Shown here: positions 1 through 7,949 of the stretch, piece by piece | Layout of the letters: every line of letters begins with the position of its first letter | Numbering within the stretch: position 1 is the first letter of the stretch | Assembly: GCA_903840385.1 (NCBI GenBank) | Contig: CAIMFT010000011.1 | Location: 1-32,575 of the forward strand | DNA from: an uncultured Holophagaceae bacterium | GTDB lineage: Bacteria; Acidobacteriota; Holophagae; Holophagales; Holophagaceae | Reading direction: 5' to 3' | DNA: 32,575 nucleotides | Translations under genes and position numbers: made by a program | Notes under the pieces: model-generated | What the model saw: the letters and a program-made list of their open reading frames with translations, nothing else | Told to the model about the DNA's origin: nothing | Database searches by the model: none

Positions 1-1971
1 CGCGCCAACCGCACCGTGAACTGGTGCGAGGCCCTGGGCACCGTGCTGGCCAACGAGCAGGTGGTGGACGGCAAGGACGAGCGCACGGGCCATCCGGTCA
101 CCCAGAAGCCCCTGGAGCAGTACTTCTTCCAGACCACCAAGTACGCCGATGAGCTGCTGGCCTGCCTGGACGGCCTGGACTGGCCCGAGAACGTAAAGAC
201 CATGCAGCGCCACTGGATCGGCCGCTCCGAGGGGGCCCGCATGGCCTTCGACCTGGACACGGGCGAGCAGGTGGAGGTGTTCACCACCCGCCTGGACACC
301 CTCTGCGGCGTGACCTTCATGGCCCTCAGCACCGAGCACCCGGTCATCGAGCAGGCCGCCCAGACGGATCCCGCCCTGAAGGCCTTCTGCGACCAGGTGG
401 CGGCCCTGAGCCGCGAGGAGCGCCTCACCAGCGACGAGAAGCTGGGCCACCGCTCCGCCGTCTCGGCCATCCATCCCTTCACCGGCGAGAAGGTCCCGGT
501 CTTTGCGGCCAACTACGTGCTCATGGACTACGGCACCGGCGCGGTCATGGGCGTGCCTGCTCACGATGAGCGCGACTTCGAGTTCGCCCAGAAGTACGGC
601 CTGGCCATCCCCAAGGTCATCGAGTCCGAGTCCGCCTGGGACCTGGGCACCCTGGTGAACAGCGGCGAGTTCACGGGCCTGAAGAGCGAGGAGGCTGTCA
701 CGGCCATGATCGCCAAGCTGGGCGACCGCGCCGAGCGCACCACCACCTACAAGCTGAAGGACTGGGGGCTCAGCCGCCAGCGCTACTGGGGCACACCCAT
801 TCCGACGGTGCACTGCGACACCTGTGGCGTGGTCCCCGAGAAGCCCGAGAACCTGCCCGTGCGCCTCCCCGAGGATGTGGCCTTCCACGGCGTTGGCCCC
901 TCTCCCTTGACGACTTGTCCTTCCTTCTTGGACACGCAGTGTCCAAGCTGTGGCAAGGCTGCCCGGCGCGAGACGGACACGATGGACACCTTCGTGGACA
1001 GCAGCTGGTACTGGCTGCGCTACCTGGATCCCGCCAACACGGAGCTGCCCTTCGCCAAGGCTGAGTGCGACGCCTGGAGTCCCGTGGACCTCTACGTCGG
1101 TGGCATCGAGCACGCCACCATGCACCTCATCTACGCCCGCTACTTCTACAAGGTCCTGCGGGACCTGGGCCTGGCCAGCGGCCCCGAGCCGTTCCAGAAG
1201 CTCATCTGCCAGGGCATGGTGCTGAAGGACGGCTCGAAGATGAGCAAGTCCAAGGGCAACATCGTGGACCCCGACGCGGTGATCTCCCGCTATGGGGCCG
1301 ATGCCCTGCGGTTGTTCATGATCTTCGCGGCGCCCATCGAGAAGGAGATCGACTGGACGGGCTTCGAGGGCATCGAGGGGGCTACCCGCTTCCTCAAGCG
1401 CGTGTCCCGCATGGTGGATGACCACGGCGTCTGCGCCGACCCATTGCCCGCCAAGGACCAGCTCAGCGCCGAGGAGAAGACCCTCCTCATCAAGCTGAAC
1501 CAGACCATCGCCCGCCTCACGGATGACCTGGAGCGGCGCTACCAGTTCAACACCGTGGTCTCGGGTCTCATGGAGCTCTCCAATGCCCTGGCGGATCTGC
1601 CTGCCTCGGCCCCCCACCGCGGCGCCGTCCTGCAGCACGCCCTGGACGCCTTCGTGCGCATGATGTCGCCCGTGGCGCCGCACCTCGCCGAGCAGCTCTG
1701 GAACCAGCTGGGCCATGAGGGCCTCTGCATGAAGGCCACCTGGCCCGCCGCCGACCCCGCGCTGCTGCAGGCGGACGAGGTGCTGGTGGTGGTGCAGGTG
1801 AACGGCAAGGTCCGCGGCCGCGTCACCGTGCCGGCCTCGGCCACCGAAGAAGACCGCCGCAGCGCCGCCCTGGCCTGCCCCGAGGCCCAGTCCCACCTGG
1901 CCGGCAAAGAGATCATCAAGGTCGTCCTGCCGCCCGGCGGCAAGCTGGTGAGCATCGTGGTGAAGGGGTAG
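1..1971 (+). CDS. leuS: Leucyl-tRNA synthetase, 5' end outside the window
   Basis: Class I aminoacyl-tRNA synthetase that charges tRNA-Leu with leucine in the cytoplasm. The reading frame is open from base 1 and begins with the family segment RANRTVNWCEALGTVLANEQ, so about 200 N-terminal residues (including the HIGH region) are missing and the first ATG inside is not a true start. The CP1 editing domain is visible (TTRLDTLCG, then GVPAHDERDFEFA). A Cys pair CDTCG (around nt 818) and a CPSCG motif (around nt 946) are followed by RETDTMDTFVDSSWYWLRY. The KMSKSKGN signature loop lies at 1237-1260. The C-terminal anticodon-binding and VNGKVRGRV region is complete. The stop is 3 bases before pyrE, so the two are probably cotranscribed. 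The identification is secure. Confidence 0.97.
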   Translation, partial: RANRTVNWCEALGTVLANEQVVDGKDERTGHPVTQKPLEQYFFQTTKYADELLACLDGLDWPENVKTMQRHWIGRSEGARMAFDLDTGEQVEVFTTRLDTLCGVTFMALSTEHPVIEQAAQTDPALKAFCDQVAALSREERLTSDEKLGHRSAVSAIHPFTGEKVPVFAANYVLMDYGTGAVMGVPAHDERDFEFAQKYGLAIPKVIESESAWDLGTLVNSGEFTGLKSEEAVTAMIAKLGDRAERTTTYKLKDWGLSRQRYWGTPIPTVHCDTCGVVPEKPENLPVRLPEDVAFHGVGPSPLTTCPSFLDTQCPSCGKAARRETDTMDTFVDSSWYWLRYLDPANTELPFAKAECDAWSPVDLYVGGIEHATMHLIYARYFYKVLRDLGLASGPEPFQKLICQGMVLKDGSKMSKSKGNIVDPDAVISRYGADALRLFMIFAAPIEKEIDWTGFEGIEGATRFLKRVSRMVDDHGVCADPLPAKDQLSAEEKTLLIKLNQTIARLTDDLERRYQFNTVVSGLMELSNALADLPASAPHRGAVLQHALDAFVRMMSPVAPHLAEQLWNQLGHEGLCMKATWPAADPALLQADEVLVVVQVNGKVRGRVTVPASATEEDRRSAALACPEAQSHLAGKEIIKVVLPPGGKLVSIVVKG

Positions 1972-1974
1972 CCC

Positions 1975-2622
1975 ATGTCGACGACACTCTCTGCGCGTGA
2001 TCTTGCGGCTTGTTTGTTGGAGGTGGGTGCGGTGCGGCTGCAGCCGCTGGCGCCGTTCACTTGGGCGAGTGGTTTAAAGTCGCCGATCTACTGCGACAAC
2101 CGGCAGCTGCTGGGGCACCCGGAGGTGCGCGGCCAGATCGTGGCAGCGCTGGTGCAGGGGGCGATGGCTCACCAGCCCACGCTCATTGCCGGGGCGGCCA
2201 CGGCCGGGGTGCCCTGGGCGGCCATGGTGGCTGACCGCATGCAGTTGCCCATGGCCTATGTGCGACCCACCCCCAAGAACCACGGCATGGGCCGTCAGGT
2301 GGAAGGGCCCCTGGCCAAGGGCCACTGCGTGGTGCTCATCGAGGACCTCATCTCCACCGGCATGTCCAGCCTGAGGTGTGCAGATGCCCTGCGGGCCGAG
2401 GGCGCCGAGGTGCCCGTGGTGCTCGCCCTCTTCAGCTATGGCCTGCCCCAGGCCGAGGCGGCCTTCCGGGATGCGGCCGTGGGCCTCTCTGTGCTCAGCT
2501 CCTTCGAGGTGCTGGCAGCCGAAGCCGAGGCCCGGGGCATCCTCGATGCCGGGGGCCAGTCCGCCTTGAAGGACTGGCGCGCCGACACCGCCGCCTGGAG
2601 CCGGGCGCGCGGCGGGGCCTAG
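1975..2622 (+). CDS. pyrE: Orotate phosphoribosyltransferase
   Basis: Converts orotate and PRPP to orotidine 5'-phosphate in pyrimidine synthesis; 215 residues, the usual length for the family. The N-terminal FTWASGLKSPIYCDNRQL segment and the PRPP-binding loop VVLIEDLISTGMSS (with the acidic pair before STG) are both present, as is the conserved RPTPKNHGMGRQVEG loop. The ATG lies 3 bases after the leuS stop and is preceded by an AAGGGG ribosome-binding site about 7 bases upstream. It is the last gene of the leuS-pyrE unit and runs towards lpxD. No other pyr gene is in the window. The identification is secure. Confidence 0.96.
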   Translation: MSTTLSARDLAACLLEVGAVRLQPLAPFTWASGLKSPIYCDNRQLLGHPEVRGQIVAALVQGAMAHQPTLIAGAATAGVPWAAMVADRMQLPMAYVRPTPKNHGMGRQVEGPLAKGHCVVLIEDLISTGMSSLRCADALRAEGAEVPVVLALFSYGLPQAEAAFRDAAVGLSVLSSFEVLAAEAEARGILDAGGQSALKDWRADTAAWSRARGGA

Positions 2623-2640
2623 CCTTCTCGCCGGATCGAA

Positions 2641-2735
2641 AACAGGAAACCGCAGAGAAAAGCCAAAAAGCGATTAACCACAAAGAACACAAAGGGCACA
2701 AAAAGCCTTCAGCGGAATCTGTGGAATCTGTGGAT
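2641..2735. repeat. Intergenic period-9 repeat element with an inverted arm (element 1)
   Basis: AT-richer spacer between the converging pyrE and lpxD genes. Three 9-base units (CACAAAGAA, CACAAAGGG, CACAAAAAG) occupy 2679-2705, led by TTAACC. They are followed at 2714-2731 by two exact 9-base units GGAATCTGT and a third partial one, which read ACAGATTCC on the other strand. A further AACCGCAGAG-like unit starts at 2648. The layout, forward units and then inverted units, resembles the elements at 4561-4635 and 11251-11370. Its function is unknown; it could act as a bidirectional terminator or be a dispersed repeat. Reading through it gives an implausible Lys/His-rich peptide. Confidence 0.7.
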
Positions 2736-3860
2736 CTAGCTTTTGTCCTTCGTGCCTGGGGTGGTGCCAGCGGCGGCTTCGAGGCGCTGGAGCTTGGCTT
2801 CCAGATCGGCCAGGCGGCGGCGCATGTCGGGGAGGTGGGCCAGGGTGCTGGTGGTGCGCAGGAAGTTCTTGATGGGCTGCAGGGGATAGCCGCTGTAGAC
2901 GCCGGGCACGGTGACATCCTTGGTGACGGCGCTGAGGCCGCCCAGCTGCACGCCGGCACAGACGTTGACGTGGTCCGTGAGGGTGGTTCGACCCCCGGTG
3001 GCACAGTGGTCGCCCACGGTGCTGGAGCCCGCCACGAAGAAGCCGCCCGTGAGCAGCACATGCTTCCCGATGCGGCAGTTGTGGGCGATGTGGCAGAGGT
3101 TGTCGATCTTGGTGCCCTGGCCGATGCGGGTCTCGTCGAAGGCGGCGCGATCGATGGCGCAGTTGGCCTGGATCTCCACATCGTCCTCCACCACCACGCT
3201 GCCCAGCTGGGGGACCTTGTGGTGGTGCCCTGCCTCATCCTGGGCGTAGGCGTAGCCGTCGCTGCCCAGGGTGGTGTGGGGGTGGATCTCGCAGCGGTCG
3301 CCCACCTGGCAGCGCTGGCCCACGAAGACCAGGGCATGGAGCAGCGTGTTCGCACCAATGCGGGCGTCGTCCTCGAGGACGCAGCCCGGGCCAATCAGGG
3401 ACCCTGGGCCGATGACCACCCGGCGGCCCACGAAGGCCCCTGCGGCGATGCCCACCCCCTCGCCCAGCACGGCATCCGGGGCCACGAAGGCCCTGGGATC
3501 CACGGTGGGCACCGGCCCGAACTTGGCTCGGGCCTCGTCGAAGTAGCGCTGCAGGACCTGGGCCATGGCCAGCTTCAGGGCCGGTGTGAGCAGGAAGGTC
3601 GGGGTGGCACCCGCAGGGATCAGGCCCTCCAGCTTGAGGGGCAGCACGATGGCCCCGGCTCCCGCCGCCAGGGCGGTCTGGAGCATGGCCGCATCGGCGG
3701 CGAAGACCAGGGACTGGGCATCGCCCCGTTCCGGGGGCACAGCCCGCTGGACGAGGGTCTGCAGGTCCCCCCGGGTCTGGGGGAACAGCGGCTTCAAGTC
3801 TGTGGCGATCTGCTCGCAGCGCACCTGCATGGAACCCCCTGGAGGGCTGTCGCCCGTCAT
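2736..3860 (-). CDS. lpxD: UDP-3-O-acylglucosamine N-acyltransferase (LpxD)
   Basis: Adds the N-linked hydroxyacyl chain to UDP-3-O-acylglucosamine, the third step of lipid A synthesis, which implies an outer membrane. There is an N-terminal uridine-binding-like region (about residues 1-110) and then a left-handed beta-helix of hexapeptide repeats (about 120-330, for example IGPGSLIGPGCVLEDDARIG). The catalytic His is in HIAHNCRIG (His260 from the first start). A C-terminal helical tail (MRRRLADLEAKLQRLEAA) fits the trimeric coiled-coil end. The start is uncertain: the ATG at 3860 has GGAGGG just upstream, while the ATG at 3830 has AGGGG 5 bases upstream and gives 364 residues. No lpxA, lpxB, fabZ or bamA is adjacent, unlike the common arrangement. 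Confidence 0.93.
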   Translation of the reverse strand: MTGDSPPGGSMQVRCEQIATDLKPLFPQTRGDLQTLVQRAVPPERGDAQSLVFAADAAMLQTALAAGAGAIVLPLKLEGLIPAGATPTFLLTPALKLAMAQVLQRYFDEARAKFGPVPTVDPRAFVAPDAVLGEGVGIAAGAFVGRRVVIGPGSLIGPGCVLEDDARIGANTLLHALVFVGQRCQVGDRCEIHPHTTLGSDGYAYAQDEAGHHHKVPQLGSVVVEDDVEIQANCAIDRAAFDETRIGQGTKIDNLCHIAHNCRIGKHVLLTGGFFVAGSSTVGDHCATGGRTTLTDHVNVCAGVQLGGLSAVTKDVTVPGVYSGYPLQPIKNFLRTTSTLAHLPDMRRRLADLEAKLQRLEAAAGTTPGTKDKS

Positions 3861-4002
3861 CGCCCTCCATCCTACCCCGCGCTGGGGTGGGCCTGAGGGC
3901 AGGTGGCAAGGCCATCAGCCGGGACACCTTCCCCGAGTCATCGTAAAGTGGGCTTGCGGTGTCTCGTGCAGTCGTTGCTGTAGCCATCGAAGCGAGGTCC
4001 CC

Positions 4003-4560
4003 ATGAAGCTCTACACGCGCACCGGCGATGACGGCTCCTCCGGGCTCTTCGGGGGGGACCGGGTGAGCAAGTCCAACCTGCGGCTGGCCGCCTACGGCAC
4101 CCTGGATGAGCTGAACAGTGTCCTGGGGGTCCTGCGCCTCCATGCGACCCCCGCCTGCGCCGATGAGGCCTGCCTGCAGCGCCTCCAGCACGACCTCTTC
4201 GTGCTGGGGGCCATCCTCGCCACGCCCGCCGCCAAGCAGGACCTGTTGGGGGCCCACATGAGCCGCCCCACCTGGGAGCTGGCGGCCATGGAGTTAGACA
4301 TCGATCGCCTCACCGCCCTGGCGCCGCCCATGACGGCCTTTGTGCTACCCGGCGGCACCCCGGGCTCTGCGTATGCCCACCTGGCCCGCACGGTCTGCCG
4401 GCGCGCCGAGCGCGAGGCGGTGGCCCTGGCCGAGGCGGAAGCCATCGACCCGGCGGTGGTGGCCTACCTGAACCGCCTCAGCGACTGGCTCTTCGCCTTG
4501 GCCCGCGCCGAGAACGCCGTGGCCGGCGTACCCGACACCCTGTGGGCGCCTAGGGGCTGA
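4003..4560 (+). CDS. ATP:cob(I)alamin adenosyltransferase, PduO type
   Basis: Transfers the adenosyl group of ATP to cob(I)alamin to make adenosylcobalamin. The 185 residues begin with the PduO ATP-binding segment YTRTGDDGSSGLFGG and include the other family motifs CRRAEREAVAL and NRLSDWLFALAR. The frame is open far upstream, but the ATG at 4003 is the natural start because the family motif begins at residue 4; GAGG lies about 8 bases upstream. It diverges from lpxD and converges on ribE, and stands alone with no B12 synthesis or pdu genes nearby. Its product is the cofactor that the CarH-like regulator at 18893-19744 would sense. I saw no cobalamin riboswitch in the 142-base upstream spacer. 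Confidence 0.93.
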   Translation: MKLYTRTGDDGSSGLFGGDRVSKSNLRLAAYGTLDELNSVLGVLRLHATPACADEACLQRLQHDLFVLGAILATPAAKQDLLGAHMSRPTWELAAMELDIDRLTALAPPMTAFVLPGGTPGSAYAHLARTVCRRAEREAVALAEAEAIDPAVVAYLNRLSDWLFALARAENAVAGVPDTLWAPRG

Positions 4561-4635
4561 CTCAAAGACGGAACCGCAGATGACGCAGATGGCGCAGATA
4601 GGCCCTTACTCTGCGGCTGGCGAGAGCTCCCCGGC
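4561..4635. repeat. Intergenic period-9 repeat element (element 2)
   Basis: Spacer between the converging adenosyltransferase and ribE genes. Three exact-period 9-base units, CGCAGATGA, CGCAGATGG and CGCAGATAG, fill 4575-4601 and are led by GAACC. A single inverted partial unit (CTCTGCGG, which is CCGCAGAG on the other strand) follows at about 4610, so CCGCAG and CTGCGG can pair. The unit sequence differs from elements 1 and 3, but the period, the leading ACC and the position at a convergent junction are shared. Function unknown. Confidence 0.65.
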
Positions 4636-5271
4636 CTAGTGCCCCCAGCCGCCCTGGGCGAAGCGGGTCAGCTTCTCGTCGGTGCTGCGCAGGGCCAGGG
4701 CGCGGGCCACGAAGCGGCCGATGGGGTCGGCCTCCAGGTTCACGGGGGCACCGGGGCGCATGGTCTGCAGCGCTGTGCGGGTGACGGTCTCCGGGATGAG
4801 GGCCACGGTGAACCAGTCGGGGCCGCAGTCCACCACCGTCAGGGAGATGCCATCCACGGCGATCGATCCCTTCGGTGCGGTCATGGGGGCCAGCTCGGCG
4901 GGCATGGCGAAGCGCCAGAGGCCTTCGCCCGTGGGGCGCTCCAGCAGGTGGCCCACGCCGTCCACGTGGCCCGCCACCAGGTGGCCGTCCAGGGGATCAC
5001 CCACGCGCAGCGCCGGCTCCAGGTGCAGGGTGGCGCTCAGAGAGAGGCGGCCCAGGGTGGTCTTGGCGAGGGTCTCTTCGCTGAGATCCGCCTCCCAGGC
5101 GCGGCCGTCCGCCGCCACGCTGGTGAGGCAGGCGCCGTTCACGGCGATGCTGGAGCCCAGCTCAGCGCGGGCCAGCAGGTCGGCCGGGGCGGCGATGCGC
5201 AGGCGGGCGCCGCCCGACCGGGAGGTGCGGGCTTCCAGGGTTCCCAGGTGTCTGATGAGTCCGGTAAACAT
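4636..5271 (-). CDS. ribE: Riboflavin synthase, alpha subunit
   Basis: Dismutates two 6,7-dimethyl-8-ribityllumazine molecules to riboflavin. The 211 residues start with the hallmark MFTGLI and contain the two tandem lumazine-binding barrels, each with its typical SIAVNGACLT / SIAVDGISLT segment and a GH.DG motif (DGHLVAGHVDGVG). The frame is open upstream into the permease, but MFTGLI at 5271 is the family start. The upstream permease ends 14 bases away, so both probably share a transcript; that pairing has no obvious metabolic logic. No other rib gene is in the window. The symbol ribE follows one convention; others call it ribC. Confidence 0.96.
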   Translation of the reverse strand: MFTGLIRHLGTLEARTSRSGGARLRIAAPADLLARAELGSSIAVNGACLTSVAADGRAWEADLSEETLAKTTLGRLSLSATLHLEPALRVGDPLDGHLVAGHVDGVGHLLERPTGEGLWRFAMPAELAPMTAPKGSIAVDGISLTVVDCGPDWFTVALIPETVTRTALQTMRPGAPVNLEADPIGRFVARALALRSTDEKLTRFAQGGWGH

Positions 5272-5285
5272 GAGCGACTCCGCCG

Positions 5286-6887
5286 CTAGGAGGGCGTGGC
5301 AGCGGAGCTCAGGCGGCTCTTCCGCGCCCCGTAGAGGGCGTAGACCAGCAGGCCGAGGCCCAGCCAGGCAAAGAAGCGATACCAGGTGACCGCGGGCAGG
5401 CCCCGGGCGATCCAGAAGCAGCCCAGGATGGCGAGGGGGGCGATGACCCAGGCGAAGGGCATCACGAACTTCCGGGGCGCCTCGGGTCGGCGGTAGCGCA
5501 GGATCAGCACGGCGGCACAGACGATCACGAAAGCGAAGAGGGTGCCGATGTTCGCCAGCTCCACCACCTCGTCGATGTTGAGCAGGGCGGCGGGGACAGC
5601 CACCAGGACCCCGGTCAGCAGGGTGGCGTGGGAGGGCGTCTTGAAGCGGGGGTGGACCTTCCCGAACCAGGGCGCGAGGAGGCCGTCCCGGCTCATGCTC
5701 ATGAAGATGCGGGGCTGGCCCACCTGGTAGACCAGCAGGGCGGCGGTGGTGGCGATGACGGCGCCAAAGCTGATGACCGCCGCAATGCCACCCATCTTGT
5801 GCTCGGTGAAGATGAAGGCCAGGGGATCGGCGATGCCACCCAGGCGGGTGTAGTGGAGCATCCCCGTCACCACCAGGGCCACGGCGGCGTAGATCACGGT
5901 GCAGATCACCAGGGACCAGAGGATGCCCCGGGGCAGGTCCCGCCCGGGGTTGCGGCACTCCTCGGCGGTGGTGCTGACGGCGTCGAACCCGATGAAGGCG
6001 AAGAAGATGATGGCGGCGCCGGACTGGATGCCGGGCCAGCCGTGGGGCACGAAGGGGTGCCAGTTGCTGGGCTGGATGAAGCGGACGCCCAGGCCCACCA
6101 CCGCCAGCAGGATGATCACCTTGATGATCACCATGACGCTGTTCACCCGTGCGCTCTCCTTGATGCCGATGTAGCAGAGCCAGGTGATCAGGCCGGTGAT
6201 GACCACCGCCAGCAGGTTGATGGTGACGGGGTAGCCACCCAGGGTGGGCGCAGCCTTCACCACGTCCCAGTTGGCGAAGACCGTGGCGCCGTTGATGAGG
6301 CCCACCTTGGCCTGGGCCAGGGCCTGCACCTTGGCACCGAGGTCCATGGCTGGAACCCCCTGCACCAGCTTCATGGCACCCCGCAGGTCCATGCCCAGCC
6401 AGCCTGGGATCTCCACATGGAACACCGTGGACAGGAAGCTGCGGGCATAGTCGCCCCAGGAGATGGCCACGGCCACATTGGAGATGGCGTACTCCAGCAG
6501 CAGGTCCCAGCCGATGATCCAGGCCATGAGCTCGCCCAGGGTGGCGTAGGCGTAGGTGTAGGCGCTGCCGGACACCGGGATCATGGAGGCCATCTCGGCA
6601 TAGGCCAGGGCCGTGAAGCCGCAGATGAGGGCCACCACCAGGATGCTGATGACCAGGGCGGGCCCGGCGGGCAGGCGGCCGTCGGCGGCGTTGCCGGCGG
6701 CGGCGGTGCCAATGGAGCTGAAGATGCCGGCGCCGATGATGGCGCCAATGCCGAACATGGTGAGGTCGAAGACCCCCAGGCCCTTCTTCAGCTGGTGCTC
6801 GGGCTCCTCGGCGCTGGCCTGAAGCTGCTCCAGGGACTTGGTGCGAAAGAGTCGGGTCAGCATGGCGGCCTTGGGGAGAAGGTCCAT
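5286..6887 (-). CDS. APC-superfamily amino acid permease (CAT-like)
   Basis: Inner-membrane amino acid transporter of 533 residues with about 12 hydrophobic segments. The N-terminal cytoplasmic leader (RLFRTKSLEQLQASAEEPEHQLKK, given here only as a landmark) precedes TM1 with the family motif GIGAIIGAGIFSSIG. The segment FFAFIGFDAVSTTAEECRNPGRDLPRGI is the conserved region after TM6 in cationic-amino-acid-type transporters (YfnA/GkApcT-like). Substrate cannot be read from sequence; arginine, lysine or a broader range are all possible. There are two candidate starts: ATG 6887 (poor ribosome site) and ATG 6863, which has AAGG about 6 bases upstream. It diverges from the DUF58 gene and is followed by ribE. 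Confidence 0.9.
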   Translation of the reverse strand: MDLLPKAAMLTRLFRTKSLEQLQASAEEPEHQLKKGLGVFDLTMFGIGAIIGAGIFSSIGTAAAGNAADGRLPAGPALVISILVVALICGFTALAYAEMASMIPVSGSAYTYAYATLGELMAWIIGWDLLLEYAISNVAVAISWGDYARSFLSTVFHVEIPGWLGMDLRGAMKLVQGVPAMDLGAKVQALAQAKVGLINGATVFANWDVVKAAPTLGGYPVTINLLAVVITGLITWLCYIGIKESARVNSVMVIIKVIILLAVVGLGVRFIQPSNWHPFVPHGWPGIQSGAAIIFFAFIGFDAVSTTAEECRNPGRDLPRGILWSLVICTVIYAAVALVVTGMLHYTRLGGIADPLAFIFTEHKMGGIAAVISFGAVIATTAALLVYQVGQPRIFMSMSRDGLLAPWFGKVHPRFKTPSHATLLTGVLVAVPAALLNIDEVVELANIGTLFAFVIVCAAVLILRYRRPEAPRKFVMPFAWVIAPLAILGCFWIARGLPAVTWYRFFAWLGLGLLVYALYGARKSRLSSAATPS

Positions 6888-6989
6888 CCTAACAGGAGGG
6901 CCACTCTCCCCCGGGGCGCCCCAGGGCCCCCTCCTGCTACCCTTCGGCTCTCCTCCCCTGTCCTGGAACCCCCTCGGAGCGATGTGGCC

Positions 6990-7928
6990 ATGCGGCTCTG
7001 GAACGACCGACGCCTGCGGCTGTCCCTCACAGGGCTGGGGCTCCAGTACCTCCTGGCCCTGCTGGCGGTGGGGGCGTTCTCGGTAAACACAGGGAACAAC
7101 CTGCTCTACCTGGTCTTCTCCATCATGCTGGGCCTATTTCTGGTGTCCGGGATCCTCAGCCGACGGGCCCTGCAGGGTCTGCGGGTGGTGGAGGTGCCGG
7201 AGGGCAGCCTCTTCGCCCGCTCCCGGGGCGGCCTCCGCCTCAGTCTGCGAGACAGTGGCGGGGGCCGGCTCCGGGGCCTGGAGCTGCACCTTGATCTGGA
7301 GGACACCCGGGTGGACCCCGGCTTCCTGGGGGCCGCCGGGTTGGATGGGGAGGCCACCGTGGTCCTCCAGGCCCGGCCTGGACGCCGGGGCTGGCTCACG
7401 CTCCGCTCCCTGGAGCTCCGCACCCGGTTTCCCTTCGGCCTGGTGGAGAAGTCCCGCTTCCTTCCACTGGACCAGCCCCTCCTGGTCTTCCCCCACCCCC
7501 GCGTGGGTTCGCTGCGGCCCGGGGCCTGGCGGGGGGAAGGTCAGCGCGCCCAGGACCGGGAGGGCACCGGTGCCCCCTTGGGGACCCGCCCCCTCCGGCG
7601 GGGCGATCCCCCGGGACGCATGCACTGGAAGCGGACCGCCCAGCGGGGGCAGCCCTGGGTCCGCACCTTCGAAGAAGACCGCCCGGCCGGTCTGGAGCTG
7701 CGGCTGGACCTGGGAGCCTGGGCTCCGGGACCGGCCTTTGAGGCCGAGCTGGAGCGCCTGTCTGGCGCGGTGCTCCAGGCCCGCATCCAGCGGCGGGAGG
7801 TCCGCCTGGAGCTGGCCGGGGCCGGGGGCCTCCGGGCGGTGCGGGGGGCACCCGCCTGCTGGCAGGCTCTGGCCCTGGTGCAGGGTGAGGGGGGACCGGA
7901 ATCAGGCTCAGCGCCGAACCTCCGATAA
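6990..7928 (+). CDS. DUF58 membrane protein
   Basis: A 312-residue protein with two N-terminal membrane segments (about residues 12-60, QYLLALLAVGAF and LLYLVFSIMLGLFLVSGIL) and a soluble remainder. The soluble part carries the DUF58 signature: RTRFPFGLVEKSR, then GTRPLRRGDPPGRMHWKRTA followed by TFEED. The usual pattern is G..R.Y..GD..R.I.W...A, and here an Arg replaces the aromatic residue. Related proteins usually sit beside a MoxR-type AAA ATPase and transglutaminase or von Willebrand genes; none is present here. The frame is open well upstream, but ATG 6990 begins the first basic stretch and membrane segment. The stop is 21 bases before cdd, so both probably form an operon. The biochemical role is unknown. 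Confidence 0.85.
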   Translation: MRLWNDRRLRLSLTGLGLQYLLALLAVGAFSVNTGNNLLYLVFSIMLGLFLVSGILSRRALQGLRVVEVPEGSLFARSRGGLRLSLRDSGGGRLRGLELHLDLEDTRVDPGFLGAAGLDGEATVVLQARPGRRGWLTLRSLELRTRFPFGLVEKSRFLPLDQPLLVFPHPRVGSLRPGAWRGEGQRAQDREGTGAPLGTRPLRRGDPPGRMHWKRTAQRGQPWVRTFEEDRPAGLELRLDLGAWAPGPAFEAELERLSGAVLQARIQRREVRLELAGAGGLRAVRGAPACWQALALVQGEGGPESGSAPNLR

Positions 7929-7939
7929 GCTAAAGGTCT

Positions 7940-7944
7940 GGAGG
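7940..7944 (+). promoter_or_regulatory. Ribosome-binding site deciding the cdd GTG start
   Basis: A perfect GGAGG lies 5 bases before the GTG at 7950. No ATG suits the family N-terminus, so this site supports the GTG initiation codon. Confidence 0.7.
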
Positions 7945-7949
7945 CTTCC

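Noticed and set aside
2376..3896. A 506-codon plus-strand frame through the end of pyrE and all of lpxD
   Set aside because: Crosses the non-coding repeat element and runs antisense to lpxD; the translation is compositionally abnormal.
3861..4002. Possible cobalamin riboswitch upstream of the adenosyltransferase
   Set aside because: No B12-box-like sequence or convincing long fold; the spacer is only 142 bases and is shared with the divergent lpxD promoter.
6893..6936. Inverted repeat CAGGAGGG/CCCTCCTG between the permease and DUF58 genes
   Set aside because: Only 8 bases with a 28-base GC-rich spacer; easily chance in this composition.
5628..6989. N-terminal extension of the DUF58 frame
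   Set aside because: Antisense to the permease; the membrane protein begins at ATG 6990.
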